Source of the DNA: a virus
IMG/VR virus record: IMGVR_UViG_3300048061_000231
Location: 1-20,704 of that record
DNA: 20,704 nucleotides
Direction: 5' to 3' (one strand)
Under the pieces are notes generated by a model, which saw only the letters and a list, made by a program, of their open reading frames with translations, ran no database searches and was not told the origin of the DNA. Position 1 is the first letter of the stretch. Every line of letters begins with the position of its first letter. This document shows positions 12,051 to 20,151 of the stretch, piece after piece. Position numbers and translations under genes: made by a program.

Positions 12051-13924
12051 TGGATCAATATCAGCAGTTTATACATAAGTCTCGCTACGCACGTTGGATG
12101 CCTGAAGAGAAACGTAGAGAGACTTGGGAGGAGACAGTACAGCGTTATGTGGACTTCTGGGTTAACCGTGGACAGCTTGACAAGAAGACAGCCAAACGAC
12201 TGTACAACGGAATACACAGCTTAAAAGTAATGCCCTCAATGCGATGTATGATGACAGCAGGGGAAGCCTTAGACAAAGACAATGTAGCAGGGTTTAACTG
12301 TAGCTACTTACACATAGACTCACCTCGTAGCTTTGATGAGTTGATGTATGTCCTTATGTGTGGCACTGGTGTAGGCTTTAGTGTTGAGCGTAACTTCATC
12401 AACAAGCTACCAATGGTTGCTGAGTCCTTCCATAAAACTGACAGTGTGATTGTTGTTTCCGACAGTAAGATTGGTTGGGCATCTGCATTCCGTGAGTTGA
12501 TAGCTATGTTGTACGCAGGTAAAGTACCTCAGTGGGATGTAAGCAAAGTGAGACCTGCAGGAGCAAGGCTTAAGACATTCGGTGGTAGAGCAAGCGGCCC
12601 TGAGCCTTTGGTAGATTTGTTTAACTTCTGTATAGAGGTGTTCACCAAGGCTACAGGACGCAAGCTGACATCCATTGAGTGTCACGACATCTGCTGTAAG
12701 ATAGCTGACATTGTAGTGGTGGGTGGTGTACGTAGGTCTGCTTTGATTAGCCTGTCTAACCTATCCGATCCTCGTATGGCTAAGGCTAAGATGGGTGATT
12801 GGTGGCGTAGTGAAGGACACCGTAGACTAGCTAACAACAGCGTAGCGTACACAGAGAAGCCTGACTTTGAGTCCTTCCTGTCTGAGATGCAGAATATGTA
12901 CGAGTCTAAGGCAGGTGAGCGTGGTATCTTTAGTAGAGTTGCGGCACAGAAGATAGCCGCTAGGAATGGACGTAGAGACGCAGAGCAGGACTTTGGGACT
13001 AACCCTTGCAGTGAGATCATATTACGCAGTAATCAGTTCTGTAATCTGTCTGAGGTGGTTGTACGTGCTAACGATACCAAAGCTACCCTCAAGGAAAAAG
13101 TAGAACTGGCGGCTATTATAGGGACACTACAGGCTACTCTGACTGACTTCAGGTATCTACGTAAGTTGTGGCAGAGAAACACAGAGGAAGAGGCTTTGCT
13201 TGGTTTAAGCTTGACAGGCATTATGGATCATAAGGTCTTAAGCAATGACACAGCGTCAGCAAAGTGGTTGGAGGATTTAAAAGATGTGGCAATCAAAACT
13301 AATAAAGCTTGGGCAAACAAGTTGGGAATCAACCAGTCAGTGGCTATTACGTGCGTTAAGCCTAGTGGTACTGTGTCTCAGTTGGTCGATAGCGCTAGCG
13401 GCATTCATCCTAGGTTTTCTAAGCATTACATTAGAAGAGTTCGTTCAGACGCGAAAGACCCGCTTGCACAGTTCATGTCAGCAGGAGGATTCCCTGTAGA
13501 GCAAGACATTATGTCCCCTGCATCCTTAGTCTATAGTTTCCCTGTGAAGTCACCAGAGACTAGTGTTACAGTCAAACAGGTGGGTGCAATGGAACAGCTT
13601 AAGTTATGGAAGGCTTACCAGAACCACTGGTGTGAACATAAGCCAAGTATCACTGTTTATTATACAGACGATGAGTTCTTGGAAGTTGCTCAGTGGATTT
13701 GGAATAACTTTGACTTGTGCAGTGGGATTAGTTTGTTGCCAGTTAGTGATCATGTGTATCAGCAAGCTCCTTATGAAGACATCAGCGAGGATAAGTATCA
13801 GGAGTTAGTACAGCAGATGCCTGTGGGTATTGATTGGAATGACCTTGTTAACTTTGAACAAGAGGATAATACAACAGGCAGTCAAGAGTTAGCCTGTGTG
13901 GGTGGTGCATGTGAAATAGTGTAG
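12050..13924 (+). CDS. Class II adenosylcobalamin-dependent ribonucleotide reductase
   Basis: Monomeric B12-dependent reductase (624 aa), of the Lactobacillus leichmannii ribonucleoside triphosphate reductase type, which supplies dNTPs. Active-site residues are conserved: C84 (GFNCSYLH) and C331 as the redox pair; N318, C320 and E322 in NPCSEI, where C320 carries the thiyl radical; spacing C320-C331 is 11, as C408-C419 in the model enzyme. The C-terminal shuttle pair is C616 and C621 (ACVGGACEIV). It is shorter than the 739-aa bacterial enzyme, so parts of the N-terminus or the allosteric insertion may be reduced. The ATG overlaps the DUF3310 stop. No cobalamin riboswitch is visible. It ends the rightward operon. 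Confidence 0.93.
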   Translation: MDQYQQFIHKSRYARWMPEEKRRETWEETVQRYVDFWVNRGQLDKKTAKRLYNGIHSLKVMPSMRCMMTAGEALDKDNVAGFNCSYLHIDSPRSFDELMYVLMCGTGVGFSVERNFINKLPMVAESFHKTDSVIVVSDSKIGWASAFRELIAMLYAGKVPQWDVSKVRPAGARLKTFGGRASGPEPLVDLFNFCIEVFTKATGRKLTSIECHDICCKIADIVVVGGVRRSALISLSNLSDPRMAKAKMGDWWRSEGHRRLANNSVAYTEKPDFESFLSEMQNMYESKAGERGIFSRVAAQKIAARNGRRDAEQDFGTNPCSEIILRSNQFCNLSEVVVRANDTKATLKEKVELAAIIGTLQATLTDFRYLRKLWQRNTEEEALLGLSLTGIMDHKVLSNDTASAKWLEDLKDVAIKTNKAWANKLGINQSVAITCVKPSGTVSQLVDSASGIHPRFSKHYIRRVRSDAKDPLAQFMSAGGFPVEQDIMSPASLVYSFPVKSPETSVTVKQVGAMEQLKLWKAYQNHWCEHKPSITVYYTDDEFLEVAQWIWNNFDLCSGISLLPVSDHVYQQAPYEDISEDKYQELVQQMPVGIDWNDLVNFEQEDNTTGSQELACVGGACEIV

Positions 13925-13926
13925 AG

Positions 13927-13942
13927 TTGTAACTTGTTATAA
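13927..13942. repeat. 16-bp palindromic element, copy 4 (inverted)
   Basis: TTGTAACTTGTTATAA is the exact reverse complement of copies 1 and 3. It starts two bases after the RNR stop and just before the convergent terminator, so unlike the other copies it does not precede a rightward gene. Confidence 0.7.
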
Positions 13943-13947
13943 AACTA

Positions 13948-13975
13948 AGGGGCCTTAAGTGGCCCCTCTTTTATT
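13948..13975. terminator. Bidirectional terminator between convergent operons
   Basis: AGGGGCC (13948-13954), loop TTAAGT, GGCCCCT (13961-13967): a GC-rich 7-bp stem followed by CTTTTATT on the plus strand and by TAGTTTTAT on the minus strand. It can end both the RNR transcript and the leftward structural transcript, whose last stop is at 13971. Confidence 0.8.
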
Positions 13976-15773
13976 CTTCGTCTTCTAGTGCAGAAACAAC
14001 CCCTGCTGTCGTTAGTAACCCTGCGGCCCCTGCTGTCCCTTGTAGTTTTCTTTTAGCTGAATTAGCTCTAGCTACGTCAGCCTCAGTAACTTGAGGTTTA
14101 GAAAACTTCATGGCTCTTTTTGTATAAGCCTCGTTTGTTTCTTTTGGCAGTTGTTTTACACCTGTTACTTTTTCTGTTTCTTTCAGTGCTTTGTTAATCT
14201 TTCTTTTTGTCATGTTGGTTTTTATTTGTTTGTTGTTATACTTAGCACCTGTTTTAATTGAAGACTCAATCAGCGGAGAGACAGTGATTAAACCATGACC
14301 ACCAATAGGGTCTTTACCAAAGATGTCATGTCCGTCACTTAACATTGTATACATCTTTTCTTTGTTAGGATCAACTACAACAAAAGCATTAACACCGCCC
14401 AGTTCTTTTTGTCTTGAATTATAAGACTGCTGTGTAACTAAGTAACCTTCAGGTTTTTTAATGTCTGTTAAATTTCTAGCACCAACAGAGTTCCCTGCTT
14501 CGTCACTTACTCTTGCCATTTTTATAGCTTTAGTGTCTAATAGTTTATTAAAAGAATCTAAAACTTTTTGTTCTCCTTTTTTAAGCTTAGAACCTTTAAG
14601 TGTTTTTGCTCTAGCCCTTAATAAATCATTTACAACTTGACTAGGCTGACCGCTAACACCTAGCTTTTTCATTAGTTGATAGGTGTTGTTGTTTAAAGTA
14701 GAAGCTATCTGCATAAACTCTACCATTCCTTCAGAGTCTAATTTAGCTTTGGGTTTTGTCCCTGTAGATTTTCGGAGGTTATTAACGACTTTTAAATAGG
14801 TGTCTGTAGATTTTCCGTGAAGTGACCTAACTACCTGCGCCCCTCCTCCTGAAAGACCAATAGATTCTACGTAACCTACATTTTTATCTACAGAAGGGTC
14901 TTTAATTTGATAGTCATATCTATAGTTTTGTTTTTTAATATGAGGGCCATCAGTCAAATGCTTGGTAGCTCTTTGAATTATAGACTCTGGAATCTCACCT
15001 GTAGTTCTAAATCCTTGACCTATGCCCTTAGACAGGGTGGCTCCGTCTGATCTAGCAATTCTTGAATCTAAATAGTTAAGCCCCACAACGCTTTTTTCAA
15101 GTAAGGCATCCTCTGACATATCAAGTTGCCTATTAATAGCGATAGCTGTCTTTTCTGCGTCTTGTCCAACATCACTTGCCCAATCATCTAACTTTCTATC
15201 AGAAATACCTAAAACCCTGCGTTTTGCAACAGCCGCAGGATCAATGCTTTCCCTAACAGCAGGAGCTACAGACTTTCCGTATTCTTTTAGAAAGTTTATT
15301 CCCCCTTTTACAGGGTTAGTATAAAACTCAGCAATATCTGTTGGGACGTTTTGCGCCACTCTGTTAACTAAGTTACCTGCGCTTGAGAAGAGACCCTTAC
15401 CTCCTCTGGCTAAAGATGGCCCTGCCACTGGAACAGCCCCTAACATAGCCAACATTCCTGCTGTTCCGTAGTTTCCCGCCTCATATTCATCAGCAATATC
15501 GGCAGACATCAAACCACCACCAACAGCAGGTAGAAAGTCACCTACAGATAAAAGGTTTTCTGCTTGCCTATAGTTTTTCCGTTCTCCACCTAAAGACTCC
15601 GCAAGGATGTTCCTTATGGAGTCTCGCCAAGTAGGATCAACAGCAGTAATTGAACCTACATCGTCATCAGCAGTAGGGAAAAAATCAGGAGTACGTGCAT
15701 ATCTTTCCTGCGTGTTGACAGTATACTCTCCCAGAAGGTCTCTTAAAAAGCTATCATACTCTTTATCAGCCAT
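13971..15773 (-). CDS. Putative internal virion/ejection protein (600 aa)
   Basis: Last gene of the leftward structural block. No domain is recognised. The N-terminus is acidic, followed by a small-residue hydrophobic segment (about 104-118, TAGMLAMLGAVPVAG); the long middle is charged and mixed. A second hydrophobic segment lies near the C-terminus (AGAAGLLTTAGVVSALEDEE). Large proteins with Gly/Ala-rich membrane-prone ends, encoded together after the tail genes, are typical of podovirus ejection proteins that form a channel through the envelope. That role is inferred from position and composition. The ATG has AGGA 8 nt upstream, and the gap to the upstream gene is 9 bp. Confidence 0.6.
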   Translation of the reverse strand: MADKEYDSFLRDLLGEYTVNTQERYARTPDFFPTADDDVGSITAVDPTWRDSIRNILAESLGGERKNYRQAENLLSVGDFLPAVGGGLMSADIADEYEAGNYGTAGMLAMLGAVPVAGPSLARGGKGLFSSAGNLVNRVAQNVPTDIAEFYTNPVKGGINFLKEYGKSVAPAVRESIDPAAVAKRRVLGISDRKLDDWASDVGQDAEKTAIAINRQLDMSEDALLEKSVVGLNYLDSRIARSDGATLSKGIGQGFRTTGEIPESIIQRATKHLTDGPHIKKQNYRYDYQIKDPSVDKNVGYVESIGLSGGGAQVVRSLHGKSTDTYLKVVNNLRKSTGTKPKAKLDSEGMVEFMQIASTLNNNTYQLMKKLGVSGQPSQVVNDLLRARAKTLKGSKLKKGEQKVLDSFNKLLDTKAIKMARVSDEAGNSVGARNLTDIKKPEGYLVTQQSYNSRQKELGGVNAFVVVDPNKEKMYTMLSDGHDIFGKDPIGGHGLITVSPLIESSIKTGAKYNNKQIKTNMTKRKINKALKETEKVTGVKQLPKETNEAYTKRAMKFSKPQVTEADVARANSAKRKLQGTAGAAGLLTTAGVVSALEDEE

Positions 15774-15782
15774 TTAACTATC

Positions 15783-17786
15783 CTATTGTCTAAAGTAGTT
15801 ACGCATTTCCGCTTGCTCTTCTTCAGACAGAGCATCCATTGTGTCGCTGACAATAAAGCTTGCGAACTTTTCCATAGCTTCAGGAGATTTAAACGTCATC
15901 TTTTCAAAAGCAAGTAACTTGTTCACAGCTTTAGGATTAGAGGCAGCTTTTGATAGAAAAATAGGAGTAGCTAAGACTATAGAGGGTGCTACAAACGCCC
16001 CTACCATAGCACCTAAAGCCCCACCTGTTATGGCTACACCTGCACCTGCGCCAACAGAAGAAGATAACCCTTGAAGAGCTTGAAACTCTTTACCTCTTAG
16101 AAATAAAGTACCAAAGTTTCCTTCTGGTCTTTTACTGGCTTCAGAAAACAGATTAAATATCTGCTTTGTCCTTGCGTAGTCTTCACCCATAATAACTTTT
16201 AATCTTTTGTCTGCGTCTGGTTTACTAAATTGGGCGGCTAGACTATTGTAACGTGAAATATCAAAATCAGGAGAAGATACATCAGGAATCAAGTTTCTAA
16301 GGAAAGACTGTTTAATGACTTGTTTTGCTTCCTTAGCTGTACCATAGGCTATTTCTGAAGGTAAGCCTTCTCTCTTACCTATTTCTTTATAAGCCTCATC
16401 TATGCTTTTCATAAAACCTTGAATTTTGTCACTATTAGATTGAGTAGTCAACATAGCGCCTAAAGCTTTATAATCACCAATTTCTGCTCTCATTATTGTA
16501 TTTTTATTTAACATAGGAAGCAAACCAGACAGTCCTTCTTTATAGGAAGTCTTCAGTAACGCATATTCCTTTGCCATTTTAGGGTCAGCTTGTTTTAAAG
16601 TATTTATAAAAGAATCTTTTAAGATACCTTGTAATGCTATAAGTTCTCCATCAGCCACTGAATTATAGTTTTGCGTTCCTTTAGTTCCAAACTGACGCAT
16701 TTGTGCTGACATCATTTTATCAAGACGAATTAAAGCTTGTGCTGACATATTTCCGTATTCTAAAGTTCCTGCTAGTTCTTTTTCAATATATGCTATAGTA
16801 GCATCGTCAAGAAGTATTTTATCTTTAGTCACCACTTTACCATCAACTACATCTGAGGTTTTTATAGTGTTTTGTTTTAAGTATGACTCTAGTTGTTTCT
16901 TAATTCCTGCCGTGTTTACAGTTCTGTTTTTAACTTGACTCATAATAGAATCTAAACCGTCACCATAGGAATCACTAAGTGCTGATCGACCTGCGGATAA
17001 AATGTCAAACATTGCTCCCCCTAGATCGGAAGGAGACGCACCAGTTCTTAAGTCAACAGCATTAGCTATGTCGTTCAACGCTGACTGTGCCGCTTCATTT
17101 ACTTTCTTTACATTACCTGTGGCTTCCTTACCTGATAAAAGACCTGCATCCCCTATCTTTTCAGCAAAGACAGCAAGACTAGAGGCTTGTCCTGTTTGAT
17201 ACCTCGTTAAACTAGACCCACTTTCTTCTAAAATCTTTTGAGTTGCTTTTAAAGACTCAGCTGATCCTGTCTCTAAACCTTCCTTTATTATTTCTTCCGC
17301 TACTTCCTTTGGCCCATAACCTAAAGCGGCTTTGGCGGCTAGATATGGCCCTTTTAAATACTTACCTAAAGTTAAAGTTGCTACATCAAACCCTGCGGAT
17401 ATTAAAGCTTCTTTAACAGCAGATTGAAAGTCCAGTTCTTTACCTTCCAAAACATCAGATGTTAAAGACCCTGCTCCTGTCCCTACTGAACCGCCTATGA
17501 TTCCCCCTGCTACCATTCCTGGAGGGCCTAAAGGAATACCTGCCGCGGCTCCTGCAAGACTACCTCCAAGACCCAAAGGTATTTCCATGTTTCCCTTAAG
17601 GAAATCACCTACGTCCTGATACCAAGGCAAGTCTTCTTCTGTAGGAGTTGGTTTTGGAGCAAAGTCTTCAAGAGTAGCCAAGCCGCCAGAAATTGCTAAG
17701 TCTTTGACTACTTCTTCACTGGTTCCCACAGGTACGTCATAAATAGTTTCACCGTTAGGAAGATCAACATCATAAAGTTTACTCAT
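15783..17786 (-). CDS. Putative internal virion/ejection protein (667 aa)
   Basis: The N-terminus has a short beta-like unit (LYDVDLPNGETIYDVPVGTS) of a kind I associate with podovirus internal proteins. A Gly/Pro-rich hydrophobic stretch follows (about 68-108, including GGSLAGAAAGIPLGPPG). The middle is helical and charged (280-560). A second strongly hydrophobic stretch lies at about 578-613 (GAGVAITGGALGAMVGAFVA). Such paired glycine-zipper segments suit membrane insertion during DNA ejection. No lytic transglycosylase or protease motif was seen. The start overlaps the upstream stop by one base (TAATG). Confidence 0.6.
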   Translation of the reverse strand: MSKLYDVDLPNGETIYDVPVGTSEEVVKDLAISGGLATLEDFAPKPTPTEEDLPWYQDVGDFLKGNMEIPLGLGGSLAGAAAGIPLGPPGMVAGGIIGGSVGTGAGSLTSDVLEGKELDFQSAVKEALISAGFDVATLTLGKYLKGPYLAAKAALGYGPKEVAEEIIKEGLETGSAESLKATQKILEESGSSLTRYQTGQASSLAVFAEKIGDAGLLSGKEATGNVKKVNEAAQSALNDIANAVDLRTGASPSDLGGAMFDILSAGRSALSDSYGDGLDSIMSQVKNRTVNTAGIKKQLESYLKQNTIKTSDVVDGKVVTKDKILLDDATIAYIEKELAGTLEYGNMSAQALIRLDKMMSAQMRQFGTKGTQNYNSVADGELIALQGILKDSFINTLKQADPKMAKEYALLKTSYKEGLSGLLPMLNKNTIMRAEIGDYKALGAMLTTQSNSDKIQGFMKSIDEAYKEIGKREGLPSEIAYGTAKEAKQVIKQSFLRNLIPDVSSPDFDISRYNSLAAQFSKPDADKRLKVIMGEDYARTKQIFNLFSEASKRPEGNFGTLFLRGKEFQALQGLSSSVGAGAGVAITGGALGAMVGAFVAPSIVLATPIFLSKAASNPKAVNKLLAFEKMTFKSPEAMEKFASFIVSDTMDALSEEEQAEMRNYFRQ

Positions 17787-19000
17787 TATTTCCCCGCTCT
17801 TTTTTTCAACATATCAAACGTTACTTTTTCGTTTTCGGGTTCTTTATCTTCCTTTAACAACTCTTGTACAAAAGCATTGTATTCGTCAAAGTCTTCTGAA
17901 TCAGAATATAGTTTAGCTTGTGAAATTCTTTGATTCATATCTTTAATTAATCTTTTAATAATTGCACTATTAGCTTTGTTTCCTCTTCCAACTGTTGCCG
18001 CTATTTCTAATAAGGCCATTCTTTCAGGATCAGAAATAACACCACCAAAGATAGGCTTTAACGACTTAAAAGTTTCCATAGCTAACACACGCTCAAAGTC
18101 TGCTCTATTGCCGCTAGTTACACCAAAGAAATCTTCTATACCATAAGCCGCTATGTTGATAGGGCCGCCTGTTGGTAAAGTTTCAAGTATTTTTTGAGCT
18201 TCCTCAATGTTCTTTTTATTATCAAGTAAAGCAGGTAAACCACCAACAGCCTGAGCTTTGTTTTTTAGAAATTCTTTTGATTTCTCTTTAGCTGCTGACG
18301 TTTCAATTATTCTTGCTTGTTTTTCTGCTGAAGTCTCTCCAGAAGAACCAACAGGAGTAACATTTCCTACAGGTTCAGTTGGCCCCGAAGCATCAACAGG
18401 GGAAAGAGATGTTGAAGTAGTTTTAGTTCTTGGGTCTTTTATTTGTGTTCCATAAAAATAATTCCCTTTTTCATCTACCCATTTATCTGATCCTCCAAAC
18501 TGAGCATTAACATCTCCTGTAGCATCAGGTAAAAAGTCTTTTAAGTTTTTAGCTGTGGCAACTCCTGATTGTACTAACATCGCTAACTGAGGTAGTTCAG
18601 GATATTTTTCCTGTACATACGTAGATAAAGAAATCCTATCAGCCGCTTCCTTATCTTCAAGCTCTTGTTTTTGAGCCACAGCAGATTCTTGAGCTTTAAT
18701 TCTGTCAGCCATTTGTGCCGCACGTAAAGGATCAACACGAGACACAATGCCGACTAGCTTCTTCATGTCATCCGCGTTGTTTAAATCTAAACTTGACAAC
18801 TCTGCTTGCATTTTTTCTTGAGGAGTACGCATATCTACCCCAAACAAGTTATAACTTAAATCTCTAGCCCCTTTATTCATTCTTTGAGCGTTTGAAGCTG
18901 ATTGTTGCAATAGTGCTTCTTTCCAGCTACCACCAAAACTTCTAGGCTGTTCGTTTAAGGGGGTGTTTGTAAGCAAACCTACTAAATCTCTACTAGCCAT
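17786..19000 (-). CDS. Putative internal virion protein (404 aa)
   Basis: Not recognised by domain. The N-terminal 60 residues are Asn/Gln/Ser-rich. Residues about 91-130 form a long charged helix, likely coiled coil (RAAQMADRIKAQESAVAQKQ). A Ser/Thr/Pro/Gly-rich linker lies near the middle. The C-terminal third is helical and ends in a basic patch (FDMLKKRAGK). It lies between two proteins with glycine-rich membrane-prone segments and probably packs in the core or tail as a partner of the ejection proteins. AGGAGA is 6 nt before the ATG. It is coupled to the next gene by a TAATG overlap. Confidence 0.55.
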   Translation of the reverse strand: MASRDLVGLLTNTPLNEQPRSFGGSWKEALLQQSASNAQRMNKGARDLSYNLFGVDMRTPQEKMQAELSSLDLNNADDMKKLVGIVSRVDPLRAAQMADRIKAQESAVAQKQELEDKEAADRISLSTYVQEKYPELPQLAMLVQSGVATAKNLKDFLPDATGDVNAQFGGSDKWVDEKGNYFYGTQIKDPRTKTTSTSLSPVDASGPTEPVGNVTPVGSSGETSAEKQARIIETSAAKEKSKEFLKNKAQAVGGLPALLDNKKNIEEAQKILETLPTGGPINIAAYGIEDFFGVTSGNRADFERVLAMETFKSLKPIFGGVISDPERMALLEIAATVGRGNKANSAIIKRLIKDMNQRISQAKLYSDSEDFDEYNAFVQELLKEDKEPENEKVTFDMLKKRAGK

Positions 19001-19012
19001 TTTATTCTCCTA

Positions 19013-19912
19013 TTATCCGAAAAGACCGCCAAGCGCACTACCTATTGCTCCACCAACTGGCCCTCCTAGTGCAGTACCCGCGGCTCCTCCTAGAGTGCTA
19101 AACAATCCTGCTTTACCTCCACCCTGTCCTGCAATGGCGTTTCCAATACCTTGAGATTCAAAGTAAGCTTGCAAAGCCGCTAACTCTGCCTCCGATTGAA
19201 GCACTGCACCAGCTTCTCTACCGCTTTGTGCTTGCGCTGATAGAGGAGTAGCTGTTTGAATTAGACTACTTAGCTCCTGCTGTGGTTTATAACCTAGACC
19301 CATAAGACCACCAGCTAAACCAAAAGCTTGTTGTCTGTCTGCTTGAGATTGTCCATAAGCTTGATAAGCCGCTTCATTACGTGCTTGTTCTTTAGCTAAT
19401 TCTAGTGCAAATTGCTCTGGACTACCACCATACTGAGAAGTCATTAAACCTAGCCTACCTTGGCCTCTTAAACGGTTCTCTAGCTCAAGTCGTTGACGTT
19501 CTTCCTCTGGGCTTTGTATGCCTCTTATTTGCTCATATAAAGCCTTTTGTCGATCAAGAGGATCACCGCCTAGCTCATCTAAGAAACCGCCTGTCATGCC
19601 AAACAGACGGTCTTGTAGAGCTTGTTGTTCTTCAGATAGGTTCATATCAAACCCACCTTGTTCGTTAACATCCGCACCACCTAAGCTAGATGTGACACTA
19701 AAGGGTTGAAAACGACTAGCCTCAACTGATGCATCGCCTATTTCTTTTCCTTTACCTAAAATATCATCACCTAATTTTTTCATATCTTTAGATAATGCTC
19801 TGTTGCCAAAGTAGCCTGAAATAGCGTCTCCTAAACCACCAAAGTTCATTCCATCAAACATACCACTTGCACTACCGCCTGTTGCTTGTTGTGTAAGTCC
19901 GCCACCTAACAT
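19013..19912 (-). CDS. Putative internal virion protein with glycine-zipper ends (299 aa)
   Basis: Both ends are rich in glycine and small residues (GGGLTQQATGGSASGMFDGM at the start; TLGGAAGTALGGPVGGAIGS near the end), the latter a typical glycine-zipper membrane segment. The middle (about 90-260) is a long Glu/Gln/Arg-rich helix, probably coiled coil (EEERQRLELENRLRGQGR). Podovirus ejection proteins such as P22 gp7 or T7 gp14 have similar size and composition; the match is by character only. GGAGGGAG precedes the ATG, which overlaps the previous stop by one base. Confidence 0.55.
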   Translation of the reverse strand: MLGGGLTQQATGGSASGMFDGMNFGGLGDAISGYFGNRALSKDMKKLGDDILGKGKEIGDASVEASRFQPFSVTSSLGGADVNEQGGFDMNLSEEQQALQDRLFGMTGGFLDELGGDPLDRQKALYEQIRGIQSPEEERQRLELENRLRGQGRLGLMTSQYGGSPEQFALELAKEQARNEAAYQAYGQSQADRQQAFGLAGGLMGLGYKPQQELSSLIQTATPLSAQAQSGREAGAVLQSEAELAALQAYFESQGIGNAIAGQGGGKAGLFSTLGGAAGTALGGPVGGAIGSALGGLFG

Positions 19913-20151
19913 TAGTAACTCCCTCCGCTAATTGTACCTGATAGTGTTCCTGTGAGGCTACTTGCTGATAGTGTTGAAACAGTAACTACACCTGTGAATG
20001 TTGGCCCTGACAAGTCTGCTTTAGTTGCAATAGCTGTAGCGATAGAGTTAAACTCATCGTTTATTTCTGTACCTTTTACTATTTTACCTGCACTACCTGT
20101 TGGTAAATTATCTTTAGCCATAAAGTCTGTGGCTTTTGTATAATTACTCAT
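19912..20151 (-). CDS. Small tail-fibre-like protein (79 aa)
   Basis: The N-terminus (TKATDFMAKDNLPTGSAGKI, then VKGTEINDEFNSIATAIATK) matches a pattern I know from short proteins and N-termini of tail fibres in T7-like and other podoviruses, where it probably forms a trimeric attachment segment. The remainder (ADLSGPTFTGVVTVSTLSAS onward) is Ser/Thr/Gly-rich and beta-repeat-like, as in fibre shafts, and stops abruptly. It may be the stub of a fibre or an adaptor for one encoded elsewhere. AGGGAGA lies about 8 nt before the ATG; TAATG junctions exist at both ends. Confidence 0.65.
   Translation of the reverse strand: MSNYTKATDFMAKDNLPTGSAGKIVKGTEINDEFNSIATAIATKADLSGPTFTGVVTVSTLSASSLTGTLSGTISGGSY

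Noticed and set aside
15841-16074. Plus-strand frames inside the leftward structural genes (also near 17002, 18258, 18963, 19405, 19518 and 19952)
   Set aside because: They are antisense to long coupled genes, Ala/Pro- or Leu-rich as expected from reversed Gly/Ala codons, and lack ribosome sites.
18846-18857. AAGTTATAACTT palindrome in a structural gene as another copy of the 16-bp element
   Set aside because: It shares only a half-arm with the element, lacks the GTTACAA arm and is in coding sequence; treated as chance.
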